Assembly: GCF_030848805.1 (NCBI RefSeq)
Contig: NW_027270132.1
Span: 62,001 to 126,000 of the forward strand
DNA: 64,000 bases
Source: Temnothorax longispinosus
Lineage: Eukaryota > Arthropoda > Insecta > Hymenoptera > Formicidae
Reading direction: 5' to 3'
Part shown: one piece after another, positions 1-11,264 of the stretch
Layout of the letters: each line of letters opens with the position of its first letter
Position numbering within the stretch: the stretch's first letter is position 1
Made by a program: the position numbers and the translations under genes
The notes under the pieces: model-generated
Database searches by the model: none
What the model was told of the DNA's origin: nothing
The model's input: only the letters and a program-made list of their open reading frames with translations

Positions 1-115
1 TGCACACTTAAAAACTAAAAGAAACCAATGTGCAAGTTTCTACTTGCTTACTTAAACAAGTTTCTACTTGCACACTTACAAACTATGAGAAAGCAATGTA
101 CAAGTTCCTACTTGT
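1..115. repeat. Short tandem repeat, about 1.5 copies
   Basis: A unit of the form CACACTTA-AAACTA-GA-A-CAATGT-CAAGTT-CTACTTG occurs at about 3-48 and again at about 78-113, with a partial copy of its CAAGTTTCTACTTG end between them. The left edge runs off the window. From 116 to 733 I see only AT-rich DNA with short GT runs and no coding signal. Confidence 0.6.
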
Positions 116-733
116 TTGATCAGCGATCGTTTATATCTTCTTTTACTTATATCTTCAATTAGTCAAATAAACAAAAAAGGATATCTATATATACATTTAG
201 AACAGAAATGTGCGTAAGATTATGAAGGTGTGGAATATTTATTCAAGCAGAATATAAAATCAGATTCAGTTTTATGATTCAATTCTTTTCAAGTGTTTAT
301 GACAGTATAATAATTCATTTTTTGTCAAACAGCAAGTTAAGCGCTGAATACTGTACTTTTTGTGATCTGTATCATCCTGGAAGATTTCTTCCTCTTTTTG
401 TTATAATCTCTATAAGTACTGCTTTCTAATTGCGAAACACGATAGAATGACGTAGTGCAAAGTAGATAGATCTATCCATTTAGTCGTTTATTGTTAAATC
501 GTGAAACGGGTAGGTCTACCTATAGATACTAAACGGCAAAGTGTTAAGATGCATATAAATACTGATCAAGCAATATCTTAAATTCAAAGCACAAGTTATT
601 TTTTGGTAAGCATTTAATGATGCGTGCACGCGCGTATCCGTGTGTGTGTCTGCTTATGAATATAACTAAAATTTTATTCCAACTAAAAGGGCAAAAAGTA
701 TCAAATAATTTTCCTTTATGGACAATAACATAA

Positions 734-1433
734 TTAGTGGAGACAAATTAGACAAAAAAAGTGCGTTATCTCGGAACCGGTTAAAACTACTCGAATTTAA
801 ACGTTTTTTTTTAAATGTAGGTAATTAAAAACACTACAATGTTTATGGGTTAAAAATTGACGCTAATTGTTTATTTAATAAATTTTTATTTAATAATTAT
901 TTAATAAATTAAAGAATTTGTTGCTCGGCTTTTTTTGGTCTTAAAATATTCTATGGACCGTGCTCTATCAGAATATATATGCAACTTAGGATTTTGTTGC
1001 TCGCTCCTAACTGCAAATAAACAAATTAGTTATCTCCGCGTTGACCGTTATCTACGACTTCGATGGCTAAAAACTAATTAAAAGAATTTGTTGCTCGGGT
1101 CTTTTTGTTATTTGAATATTCTATGGACCGTGCCTTATCAGAATATGCAACTTACGATTTTGTTGCTCGCCCCTAACTGCAAATAAACAAATTATTTATC
1201 TCCGCGTCGACCGTTACCTACGACTTCGATGACTAAAAACTAACTAAAAGAATTTGTTGCTCGGGTCTTTTTGTTATTTAAATATTCTATGGACCGTGCC
1301 CTACCAGAATATGCAACGTATGATTTTGTTTTTAATTACCTACATTAAAAAAAAAACGTTCAAATCCGAGTAGTTTTAACCGGTATAAAAACGAGATAAA
1401 AACCGAGATAAAAACCTAATTTGCCTCCACTAA
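734..1433. mobile_element. TIR element with internal ~170-bp tandem repeats
   Basis: The ends are inverted copies: TTAGTGGAG-CAAATTAG at the left and its complement at the right, followed inward by inverted blocks containing ACCGGTTAAAACTACTCG and GTAGGTAATTAAAAAC. ATAA lies directly outside both ends (730-733 and 1434-1437), consistent with a target-site duplication. The core holds three copies of a roughly 170-bp unit starting near 913, 1081 and 1249, each with AATTTGTTGCTCGG, TATTCTATGGACCGTGC and CTCCGCGT-GACCGTTA. No ORF is present, so this is a non-autonomous DNA transposon of unknown superfamily. It probably sits in an intron or upstream region of the CRAL-TRIO gene. Confidence 0.6.
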
Positions 1434-1582
1434 ATAAAATAGATATGTTAATATTTTCTAAAAGAATATTATAAATTTGTTTCTAAAAACATGCTACTCA
1501 AATCTATTTTACACGCGTTTATCATACCCAATTTATAATATCTAATGATATTATCAGCATTGGTTTAACTGTAACTTTTTAG

Positions 1583-2963
1583 TTGAAAGAAATCTTTAAT
1601 CTGTACACAGATGACTTCGAAATTCTGCGATTTTTGAGAGTTTGCAAATTTAATCTTGAGAAAACCAAGATCAGGATTCGAAACCATTCCAAACAACGAT
1701 CCGACTTACCAGAATGGTACATGAATAAAGATCCATTTCTTCCAGAACTGCAAGAGCTGCTTGATATGGGGTAACGATCACTATTTCGGAGTATGTAAGA
1801 GTTTATTGGAGTTCGTGGTTTCGTGAGATTTTGCAGTGAACCTTTTACGTAACCTAGATCGACACATGATAAAGCGTTTTATTTTATATAATTAAAAAAA
1901 ATTTATCTTTTCTACTCCACTATTTATTATCTTACGTCTTACACACAACGCATTGCGGATTATCCGATTATAGTAGAATAAAATTTCATAAATTTTCGAG
2001 AAATCTGAAATGCTTTATTTACGTTTAGTTTTTGTTTGCCTCTGCGGAATCCGGATGATCAAGGAAGATTAGTTATTTTTGTGCGCATCAAACATGACCC
2101 GAGAAGACATGAAATATCAAACCTGGCTAAGGTCAATATAAAACTATACTTGAACGATTTATATCGAATGTCGTCATCAAGACGACATATTTTCAATTCG
2201 TATATTGTTTCTCGACGAACAATCTTTTTAGATCTTTTTGATGGCGCTAGAAACGGCGATGAAATATTATCCCGCGGCATCCATATATGGCTACACATTG
2301 TTCATAGATGTGGCCAATACAACTGTACGTCACATTGCTCAATACCGACCCTACATTTTAAAGCATTCGGTTTGTTTATGGCAGAACTATCCCATGAGGA
2401 TCCAATTAATTAACATGTTTAACGCCCCGTTAATCTTCAATATTACTGCGAGGATTTTAAGATCTTTCATGACTGAGAAGTTGAAAAACAGATTCAATGT
2501 CTACTCAGACAGTACGATGCATAACTGTTTGAAGGATATTCCAGCCAACATCTTGCCCGTCGAATGTGGCGGCACTGATGGTACAATCCAAGAATTAACA
2601 GGTAATTGCGATAAATTAGAATGTAATAAATATAACGCGTTTAGTGAAAGGACGTTTTTCTTATTAAACTAATATGTGTTGAAGAAAAAATAAACTTCTC
2701 TCATCTAAGATTGCAGTAATTTCGAGCAGTCGTACATTAACTAAAAGTTTGTCAATAGTTCATATAGTCAATTGTTCATATATGTGTCTAAATTGACGTC
2801 AACATTATATAATTCAATATATGTAAAGTAAACACTTATTTTTGCAGAATACTGGAAGAAACTGATCGAGGAGAATCGCGACTCGCTTTTGAATGAGAAC
2901 GCCTTGCGAATGAGGAAAATGACGAAATCATTACAAAACTCTAGAATCAACAAAAAGTACTAG
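1583..2963 (+). CDS. CRAL-TRIO domain protein (alpha-tocopherol-transfer-like), 5' end missing
   Basis: Four exons can be placed: 1583-1770, 2029-2131, 2232-2601 and 2848-2963 (stop TAG at 2961). Each junction has a GT donor and AG acceptor and the phases agree (GG|T, AAG|ATC, G|AA). The first exon gives the end of the CRAL-TRIO N-terminal helical region (DDFEILRFLRVCKFNLEKTK); later exons give the lipid-binding fold with LPLRNPDDQGRLVIF, the YGYTLFIDVANTT strand, the FNAPLIFN segment and the family's ILPVECGGTDGTIQEL near the C-terminus. Insect members bind small hydrophobic ligands such as retinoids or tocopherol in the cytosol. The exon(s) for the first 40 or so residues are not recognised upstream, where a TIR element lies; they may be further left. 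No internal stop is seen, so the gene looks intact apart from that. Confidence 0.85.
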
Positions 2964-3770
2964 CTTTTTAAACACATGTATAGATGTACTTATTATCGTT
3001 ATATAGCTCGTAAGTTTTGTCTGTTTTGTGTGTTTTGAGATATAAATAATTATCTTTTTTTTCTTTTTCTGCGCAAATAGACTTATCTGTAATATGAAAT
3101 TTTTAAGAGTCTTACAGGTGGACTTTAAAGGCGGTTACGGGGATCTTGAAAGGCTCAGCAACGCTAGAGGACGTTTGCTTTTATAGCGAGCTTGATTTTC
3201 TTTTACCAAATATATGTCGCGCTTTGTTGTGTCCTTTACGGGTGTGTTGTAGGGAAAATAAATTTTTTTAGTCTTTCTTTTATTATGCAGAGTATAATGT
3301 ATGCAGATGTATAAAATTAAGCTTTTAGTTCAAATTCTTTGCATTCTTAAATTAGGAGAATAAGAAGATAAATTCGCTCTACTCGCTTTGCAACTTAGAA
3401 CTCATTTTCCTTACATTGTTTTACATTTATCTTTTTAACTGTAAACATTATATATATACATACTTTATAAGTAACAATGTAATTATAATTTCTAAATATA
3501 AGTTTATTTTATACGCACATTCTGTTTATGTATTATATAAACGATCAAATGCATGTTACATTGCAATACATTTAGAAATTGAAGTGTCTTCGTGTCGCTC
3601 AAGAATGAGTAGGAAATATCCATCAAGGTCGTCTATTGTCTAATCGAATCATAGTTATCATAGTAAGACTGCATGTTTGGCGCAATTTCTGAGTACCAAG
3701 TTCAATAATTTCAAAGATGTACATTGCATGTTGTATCGCGTTATTTGTCATGTTACATAACACTAAACAT
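2964..3770. other. Intergenic, nothing recognised
   Basis: AT-rich DNA between the CRAL-TRIO stop codon and the SINE. I see no coding exon, RNA gene or clear repeat here apart from the 18-bp left target-site duplication at 3753-3770. Confidence 0.5.
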
Positions 3771-4043
3771 CGGGCGGCAGTGTGGTCTAGTGGTAGAGCA
3801 CCAGACTCGTAATCTGAAGAACCAGGTTCGAGTCCAATAGAGCCATGAAGCATGGAATGTTTTTCCGATAACTGCGCCCCTGCATGCAAGATAGGCTCTT
3901 GTGCGGAGAAAACTGGGCTTCGTCTTTTAGAAAGAGACGTTAAGCCGTTGGTCCAAAGGGTTAAAGTGAGAGGAGAAGGACAGTATTGGTAGTAGATTGC
4001 GAACCCTGCGGGGATATGCAATAAATTACGAATTTTACAGAAA
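3771..4043 (+). mobile_element. tRNA-derived SINE with 18-bp target-site duplication
   Basis: The head is tRNA-like: A box TGGTCTAGTGG, an anticodon-arm-like CAGACTCGTAATCTG with CGT in the loop, and B box GGTTCGAGTCC. A unique body follows (GAATGTTTTTCCGATA, TTAAGCCGTTGGTCCAAAGG). The 18-bp sequence TTACATAACACTAAACAT stands immediately before (3753-3770) and after (4044-4061) the element, the mark of LINE-mediated insertion. A second copy lies at 7787. The CGT anticodon would match a threonine tRNA, but the unpaired acceptor arm and long tail mean this is not a functional tRNA gene. Confidence 0.9.
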
Positions 4044-4061
4044 TTACATAACACTAAACAT

Positions 4062-4725
4062 GATTGGATTTATCTTATTTCACGCGTGATAGTATGTCTA
4101 CGCGATTTGCAGACACGAGTCTCTCCCTGGAAGTAGAGATTCCAGATTCCCAGTATGCGCCGAGTAAGGTCATCCTATTAGGGAATTTTAGAATCCGATA
4201 TACCTTCTAGTCTCTCCCTGGAGATCACGGGGGGACCTCCGAGTTCATCAGTGTGACTATCGTCACGATAGCAAAGTCACTGTATGACGGCGCGCACCTT
4301 GAAGTTAAGACACTACTTGTTGCAGAAACATTATCTCTTTATGCAACACGCATTAAAGTATCGCGTACGACTTTTCTTTTATCATGAAAGATCTATCAGC
4401 GATTTTGCGAAAGACTCAATAATGCCAGGAAGTATTTAATTTTGTATAAAATAAATTGTTTAGTTTTATTTTAACCGAATAATAAAGTATTTTACCTTGT
4501 TAAATGTTAAAAGAAGAAATTTAAACTAATACTTTGAGTTAGATAACATTTTGTTATTTTTAACTACCATGTGCGTCAAAATTTATTATTTTAAAACAAA
4601 ATAAGCTTACTTTAACTCCATTGGTTTAGTCAAATTAACATTGTTTTAGTTAAGTTAACTACATATTGAGTAGGAGAGACAGAGTTTGTCGGTTTGATTG
4701 TTTGTCCTCGATGATCTCGGAAACC
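4062..4725. other. Intergenic, nothing firm
   Basis: No coding signal. The phrase GTCTCTCCCTGGA occurs twice (about 4121 and 4213), which may be a decayed repeat. The remainder is AT-rich. Confidence 0.4.
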
Positions 4726-5109
4726 AATGGACCGAATTTTTACCAAAAAGATATGAAATAGGAGTAGAATTTCCCGGGGAGTGTCATTATGTGTATAGTT
4801 TTTTGTTACCAACTTTCTGAAAACTGGTTTTTTAATTTTTCGAGAAATAATTGACCGAATTTTAAAGAATTGTATATAAAACAGGGGTAGACAGTTATTT
4901 TTCGAGAAATAATTGACCGAATTTTAAAGAATTGTATATAAAACAAGGGTAGAATTTCTCGGGGAGTGCCATAAAGTGTATAATTTTTTGTTACCGATCT
5001 TTTTGAAAGCCGGTATCAGAAGTTTTTCGAATTTTTCGGGAAATAATTGATTGAATTTTAAAGAATTGTATATAAAACAAGGGTAGAATTTCCCGGGTAG
5101 TGCTATAAA

Positions 5110-6016
<907 letters not shown>

Positions 6017-6017
6017 T

Positions 6018-6216
6018 ATATATACGTATGGTAACGAGGATCAGCTTTATTTATTTGATTATAATTAGGATAATCTGCAACGTCAAAATCGACAGGAATA
6101 GGTTTAAAGGGAGGTGCGTTTTCTAGTTGTTGCAATTGTTGGAGGAAGGGAAGAGGATCTTGATTAGAAATGACTGCTTGTCTGGAATCTGATTCGTTTA
6201 ATTCGAACGCGCCTAC
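6018..6216 (-). pseudogene. Open frame, possible gag fragment of an LTR element
   Basis: About 66 codons are open on the minus strand, with protein-like composition: FELNESDSRQ, then PLPFLQQLQQLENAPPF, then DFDVADYPNYNQINKADPRY. An in-frame TGA stands just upstream and the frame ends where the duplicated block begins. It lies downstream, on the same strand, of the LTR-like promoter at 6963-7068 and its repeat-rich leader, where gag would be expected. I do not recognise the family by sequence; the gag assignment is from position only. Confidence 0.3.
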
Positions 6217-6267
6217 CTCCTTTCTTCGTCATTCGGCCGCGTTCACGAAAATGAATTTTAAGCTCGC

Positions 6268-6680
6268 CACACTTTTCGGCAGCGCTCTAAAACCAATCCG
6301 CCACACCCTCTGCTCGCCACACTCTTCGTCAGCGCTCAGATCGTCAGCGTAGAGGTCAAATTCACTTTCGGGAATTTATCGAGATTATTGTTTTTTTCTG
6401 GAAACCAACTCCGTAATCGCCACGGTTTCGACAGCGAAAGTACCGGATCGCCACACTCTTCGTCAGCGCCCCAGCACAGATCGCCACGCTTTGTCGGCGG
6501 AAACTGCGAGTCGGAATCCCAGAAGTGACAGTGATTATTACGACTCCCAAGAATCAACCCCGTAATCGCCACGCTTTCGGCAGCGAAAGTACTGGATCGC
6601 TACACTCTTCGTCAGCGCCCTAGCACAGATCGCCACGCTTTGTCAGCGACAACTGCGAGTCGAATCTTAGAAGTGATCGA
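6268..6680. repeat. Compound tandem repeat (149-bp unit)
   Basis: CCGTAATCGCCACG begins at 6411 and again at 6560, with the following ~110 bp closely matching. Inside each unit a shorter phrase, TCGCCAC-CT-TTCGTCAGCG, recurs every 35-45 bp, and degenerate forms reach back to about 6268. Read on the minus strand it would be the untranslated leader between an LTR and the gag-like frame. Confidence 0.7.
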
Positions 6681-6962
6681 TTTATTGATTAAAAATACGA
6701 AATGAGATTCCAGATTTTTACACTTGTTCCTTTTTAAACTTATCTTAGTTTTATTCTAGAAATCTCAATACAACTTGTGCGTGAAGCGCGGTCTTATAAG
6801 GTATGAGAGTGTAGGGACTAAGTCCCAAAATTGAGCGCGAATGCTCGAACTTAGCGTATAGCGGAACGTAGGAAATCGAATAAGGTTAGGAGAGAGTCTG
6901 AGAATTACGTCTAGTCAAGACCGAAGTTAAAACTTATCTGCTTTCCGCGGCGTTTTTCCGCC

Positions 6963-6971
6963 CTATTTATA
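6963..6971 (-). promoter_or_regulatory. TATA box
   Basis: TATAAATAG on the minus strand, embedded in GGGTATAAATAGGGCGG. It lies 70 bp downstream, in the sense direction, of the six-unit heat-shock element, the spacing usual for animal heat-shock promoters. Confidence 0.6.
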
Positions 6972-7040
6972 CCCGAAAAAGACCGGAATCTCCCGCGCGA
7001 GATTCTCGCCTTTTTCCTACGCGTTTTAAGGGGGGAGGTA

Positions 7041-7068
7041 TTCTAGAAGCTTCTAGAACATTCTAGAA
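7041..7068. promoter_or_regulatory. Perfect six-unit heat-shock element
   Basis: Three back-to-back copies of TTCTAGAA separated by GC and CA give six alternating TTC and GAA units, each spaced by exactly two bases. This is the full consensus for heat-shock factor trimers; three units suffice for binding. Confidence 0.75.
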
Positions 7069-7242
7069 GCGTAGTTTTGGGCCCATCTGGCCCCCAGCCC
7101 TTCAACGGACTCCGATAAGATAATCTAAACATTTACACTAACCCGGCCGTTTCCCCGGAATTCCGAGCCTAGCGTGCGTCGTCTAAGCGTTCAAAACTTT
7201 TAACGTGCGTCGTCGGAAATATAAAATTTCCGTACGTAACAG

Positions 7243-7786
7243 TATAAACAAGATATAAACAAATAAACAATATAGTATGAAGAACAGTAATTAGAAGGTA
7301 AAAACAAATGCGAGACGCAGTGTAATCGCTACCGATATGCATTTAGCAGTCAATAAAAATTGAAAATATTAGTAAGCAGGTGATATGCATATAGCAGTGA
7401 CTGAAAGCATGTGCATGCTCTCTCTCATAAGGCGAGCAACCAATGATCCAGGATAAAAGCAATTAATATGATGAAAAGTATAACGTAATAACCTATAGCC
7501 GAATTGGATAATATACACTGTAAAACTAAGAACTAACTCAACTTAAATAATAATATGTATAATAAAAATAGAATATGATCAGGAGCAAGTAATACTAAAG
7601 AGAACTAAATAGTGTACATAAAACTAAGAACTAAGGCGCAGTGCAATTTACAACTAATAACGAGGAAAGAAAGCACTAGAAGCCCTAAACCAGAAACAAT
7701 ATTATCCAATTTCACGTGTAAGCAAGTTGATATGTCATGAAGGGAAGTAGCATTACATTGAGCAATATGGATAAGAGAAGAATTTA
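7243..7786. other. Intergenic, nothing firm
   Basis: AT-rich. The phrase GATATGCAT-TAGCAGT occurs twice (about 7335 and 7381). No coding or RNA signal. Confidence 0.4.
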
Positions 7787-8003
7787 GGGCGGCAGTGTGG
7801 TCTAGTGGTAGAGCGCCAGACTCGTAATCTGAGGAACCAGGTTCGAGTCCACTAGAGCCATGAATCATGGAATGTTTTTCCGATAGCTGCGCCTCTCCGT
7901 GCAAGATAGGCTCTTGTGTGGAGAAAACTGGGCTCCGTCTTTCGGAAAGAGACGTTAAGCCGTTGGTCCAAAGGGTTAAAGTGAGAAGAGAAGGATATAG
8001 TCC
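7787..8003 (+). mobile_element. tRNA-derived SINE, second copy (3' end differs)
   Basis: Matches the SINE at 3771 through the tRNA-like head (A box TGGTCTAGTGG, B box GGTTCGAGTCC) and the body as far as GAGAAGGA at about 8003, with a few substitutions. Beyond that point the two copies are unrelated, and I find no target-site duplication, so this copy is truncated or has a different tail. Confidence 0.8.
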
Positions 8004-8429
8004 AGTCAAAATACGGAAAAAAGGGGGAGTACCTAGAAAAAATTGCAACACAAGGTTTTATTACGTCATTGTGTTCAAAAAAATATACTGAACAACATAT
8101 TCAAATTCCGCCATTTTTCGCTATCCCTAAGTATGTTTTTTATTAACAATTTATAAACAAATTCGTTTTTCTCCACAAATACGATGAATTTTGAAATTTT
8201 TGTAGAGATCAAAGTTGTAGAACAGACAAATATCTACAAAAAATGTTTTTATGAATTTTTTGAAATATCTCATATTATTTGAGATATTTGCAACAAGAGC
8301 TACTATAGGCTACGCGCGGAGCGGAGCGGAGAGTTCTAACAAGCACACGGCAGTCTCTACCGGTCGCTGCTAGTTCTCTAGGTTCTACAAGGAACTTGAG
8401 TTGGTTCTCGATACTAGTATATGTGTCTA
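8004..8429. other. Non-coding sequence up to the gap
   Basis: No coding signal; a short GC-richer stretch with GGAGCGGAGCGGAG lies near 8316. Confidence 0.4.
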
Positions 8430-8929
8430 NNNNNNNNNNNNNNNNNNNNNNNNNNNNNNNNNNNNNNNNNNNNNNNNNNNNNNNNNNNNNNNNNNNNNNN
8501 NNNNNNNNNNNNNNNNNNNNNNNNNNNNNNNNNNNNNNNNNNNNNNNNNNNNNNNNNNNNNNNNNNNNNNNNNNNNNNNNNNNNNNNNNNNNNNNNNNNN
8601 NNNNNNNNNNNNNNNNNNNNNNNNNNNNNNNNNNNNNNNNNNNNNNNNNNNNNNNNNNNNNNNNNNNNNNNNNNNNNNNNNNNNNNNNNNNNNNNNNNNN
8701 NNNNNNNNNNNNNNNNNNNNNNNNNNNNNNNNNNNNNNNNNNNNNNNNNNNNNNNNNNNNNNNNNNNNNNNNNNNNNNNNNNNNNNNNNNNNNNNNNNNN
8801 NNNNNNNNNNNNNNNNNNNNNNNNNNNNNNNNNNNNNNNNNNNNNNNNNNNNNNNNNNNNNNNNNNNNNNNNNNNNNNNNNNNNNNNNNNNNNNNNNNNN
8901 NNNNNNNNNNNNNNNNNNNNNNNNNNNNN
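8430..8929. other. Assembly gap, 500 N
   Basis: Exactly 500 N, the same as the second gap, so the size is probably a convention and not a measurement. Confidence 0.95.
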
Positions 8930-9245
8930 TAGTCAGTCGCTGTCTTTCGATCCGGAACGACGTGTCACCGGTCGGTTCCGTTCACATCATGACTGCGGCT
9001 CGCTCTGGACTGCGACTTTTTTAAGATTTGACAATGTTAGTAAAACGGCAAGAACTTTGTGGGTGGCTAATGCAATTTGCGAACAATATAGGTAGATATT
9101 TCCTTGATTGTTTCTCGTGCGACATTCGTTCCTGTAACAACATGCTTGTAACGACTTCGTTTTGCATATTTTTAGAAATCTCTTGATAAGGACACAAAAC
9201 CAGTGTCGAAACGTCGAGTTAACGTAAGAATAAATGTCAGTTTGG
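8930..9245 (+). other. Non-coding, with a hairpin motif at 9172-9216
   Basis: At 9172-9216 an outer CTC/GAG pairing encloses TTGATAAG, an inner GACAC/GTGTC hairpin, then CGAAACGTC. The same arrangement occurs at 9851-9887 inside a retro-insert. The order resembles a hammerhead-ribozyme core, but the essential CUGANGA is not intact. Confidence 0.4.
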
Positions 9246-9624
9246 TCAAAAATACAACCTGTGTCTATCTATTTCGTTTATAATATTAACTACACTCTCA
9301 ATGAAGAATCTATTAAACTCATCCGCTACTTTTTTATCCGTATAACTTATTCTATCAAATTTAACGCTTTTAAACTCCGCTCTCGTTTTCTTTGTGCCTA
9401 TTAATTCTTTCAACGATTTCCACATCTCCCTCGATTTGTTCCTGTTATCATCTATATTTTTCTCATAATAATCTCTCTTCTTCTCCCTAATTTTAGCTAC
9501 TGCTTTATTTCTATATTTTTTAAACTCTTTCCAATTCTTTTCCATATTTGACTGCGCTGCTTTTTTATGTGCTCTGTCTCTTACCCTTAGTATTTCTCTC
9601 ACTTTTTCATCTATCCATTTTTTA

Positions 9625-9969
9625 AAATAAGTCGGTTTATTTCGACTCAACTGGCCAATTGTTCGACTTTGACTGTCTTACTGTTCGGACGTTGTTGCCT
9701 CGATATGGCTGGTGACGTTTTTAATCTCATGTATCACCGTTTGTCTTGGAACGCATAAGAATTCTTTGCGTTTATCTTGATGTAGTCAGGACACCACATC
9801 AACGATGCAATTAATTTTGTTATGCGGATAGGTGTAACTCGAACAAAGGCACTCGATAAGGACCGGAATTCGGTCGAAACGTCGTGCAATTCCTGTATCA
9901 ATTGGCCAGTTGAGTCGAAATAAACCGACTTATTTTGAATTATTTGCTGGCGACTAAAATTGTTTTGTT
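9625..9969. mobile_element. 345-bp retro-insert with 13-bp TSD and 38-bp internal inverted repeat
   Basis: TATCCATTTTTTA stands at 9612-9624 and 9970-9982, on either side, and the LINE frame (KKWI..DEKV) continues across it. A perfect 38-bp inverted repeat lies at 9624-9661 and 9899-9936 (AAAATAAGTCGGTTTATTTC at the left). Just inside the right arm is the hairpin motif CGATAAG, GACCG/CGGTC, CGAAACGTC. A 13-bp duplication suggests retrotransposition and not a cut-and-paste element. Penelope-like elements, which carry inverted terminal parts and hammerhead motifs, are a possible relative. Confidence 0.7.
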
Positions 9970-10856
9970 TATCCATTTTTTAGTTTTCCATCTAACAGGC
10001 ATAACTTTTTTATCTTCGGCGCTATTTCGTTTATTGCTGCTATTATACCGTTTATTGTACTATTCGCTAATAAATTTACATATTATTACATTCCATATTG
10101 TCTTTCAGTTTGTCATCTAATAAGCTTTTAAATTGCTCCTCATTAAAGTTACTATAATCCCTTTTATAATATGTAATAATTTCTTCATTTTCTTTATGGT
10201 TTATTGTACTAATATTGACTTTTATTATATTATGGTCTGTAATTTTTGGTAGTTGTAGCACATTGACCTCACTAAAGAAATTTGCAATACCAAATCTATA
10301 ATAGTCCTCGAATTCCCTTCACACCTCGTCGGTTTTTGTACATATTGCTTCAACCCCACACATCCCATTTCTCTACTAAGCTTTTCCGTATAATGATTCT
10401 TTTTACTCATATCAATGTTCATATCGTCTAATATGATTACATGTCCTTTATCAACTAATCTTTCACACTGATTAACAATTAATTCAATAAATTTACCATT
10501 ACTTGTGTGCTTGGTGAGTGGTATGCATTACCAATTACAATATCTTCACCTTCCCCCATGTTAACCTGTATTACACTCAACCACATAATCTGCTTGTTCT
10601 CCCTCTCATCATCCTCTATATTTTCTATTATTCTATACCTTAATGACTTTTTTATGTAAGTTAAAACTCCACCCGTTCGCCGACTTCTATTGGTATTTGT
10701 TCTAACTACATTGTAATTCTCAATACTACCACATCACCAACTTCTTCGTGTACATGTGTTTCCGTAAGACATAAAATTTTTGGTCTGATTTCATTTGCCA
10801 ACTTTTCAATTTCGTCTTTATATGTACTAGAAAACCCTGTGCATATTAAGTAACAA

Positions 10857-10967
10857 CACAGGTAGCAAGCACTCGTCATTTTGACGTCAATTGACGTCAA
10901 AAGTCTGTCATTTTGACGTCTTTTGACGTCAATTGACGTCAAAATGACGGAGTGCTTGCTACCTGGG
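10857..10967. mobile_element. Palindromic MITE with four TGACGTCA sites, copy 1
   Basis: A nearly perfect ~110-bp palindrome with ends C-CAGGTAGCAAGCACT and its complement. Four perfect TGACGTCA octamers (the CREB/ATF consensus) and one TGACGTCT lie inside. It is inserted near the start of the LINE-1 endonuclease. The left end reads CACAGG where copy 2 (25673) has CCCAGG, and no TA flank is visible here. Confidence 0.85.
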
Positions 10968-11086
10968 AATATATCTGTTTTTTTTTCAAACCTCTTTGTT
11001 TATCTCTATCTATTTTTCTCCTACTTTTTTCTAATTGCTAACCATCATAATATATTAGTTATTTGTGTAACAAGTGAGGTAATTAA

Positions 11087-11151
11087 GATGAAAATTCCCG
11101 GGTGCGGAGTTTACGCACGAGCCGGTAACCGCACCCGGGAATTTTCATCTT
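11087..11151. repeat. Perfect 22-bp-arm palindrome
   Basis: AGATGAAAATTCCCGGGTGC and two more bases are mirrored by CCGCACCCGGGAATTTTCAT after a 21-bp loop. Weaker symmetry extends outwards (GTGTAA-type ends). It lies inside LINE-1 and is probably a foldback MITE. Confidence 0.7.
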
Positions 11152-11169
11152 TACACACGGCTTACACTC

Positions 11170-11264
11170 CTTATTTTATGTTGCAAGTGCCTGGAAAGTG
11201 GTCTATCACGCACGCGTAGCGTGCGTAATGGGGCACTTTCCATGCACGTGTTGCATAAAATATC
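11170..11264. mobile_element. Imperfect ~95-bp palindromic MITE
   Basis: TATTTTATG-TTGCA at the left is mirrored by TGCATAAAATA at the right. Inside are GGAAAGTG and its complement CACTTTCC, around a CACGCACGC-GTA-GCGTGCG centre. It cuts LINE-1 ORF1 immediately after NKMQKDIL. Confidence 0.65.

Larger units (their letters stand above)
6690..7242 (-). mobile_element. LTR-like sequence, minus strand, 3' boundary uncertain
   Basis: On the minus strand this begins TGTTACGTACGG at 7242, a common start for Ty3-type LTRs, and contains a heat-shock element, a TATA box 70 bp downstream of it, and AATAAA-type signals near 6686 and 6757. I could not find a second LTR or a clear CA terminus, so it may be a solo or 5' LTR. 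A cellular heat-shock promoter is the alternative, but no chaperone ORF follows. Confidence 0.4.

Noticed and set aside
3774..3846. A possible functional tRNA-Thr (CGT) gene at the SINE heads (also 7790-7862).
   Set aside because: A and B boxes are perfect, but the acceptor arm does not pair, the sequence continues into a long shared body, and one copy has an 18-bp target-site duplication. These are SINE features.
8396..9095. Long open frames across the first N run, and 24197-24796 across the second.
   Set aside because: They consist almost entirely of N and say nothing about coding.
10706..10942. Repeats of MTSIDVK as a protein start.
   Set aside because: The repeats are the TGACGTCA MITE read as codons; only the STYKDEIEKL part belongs to the LINE endonuclease.
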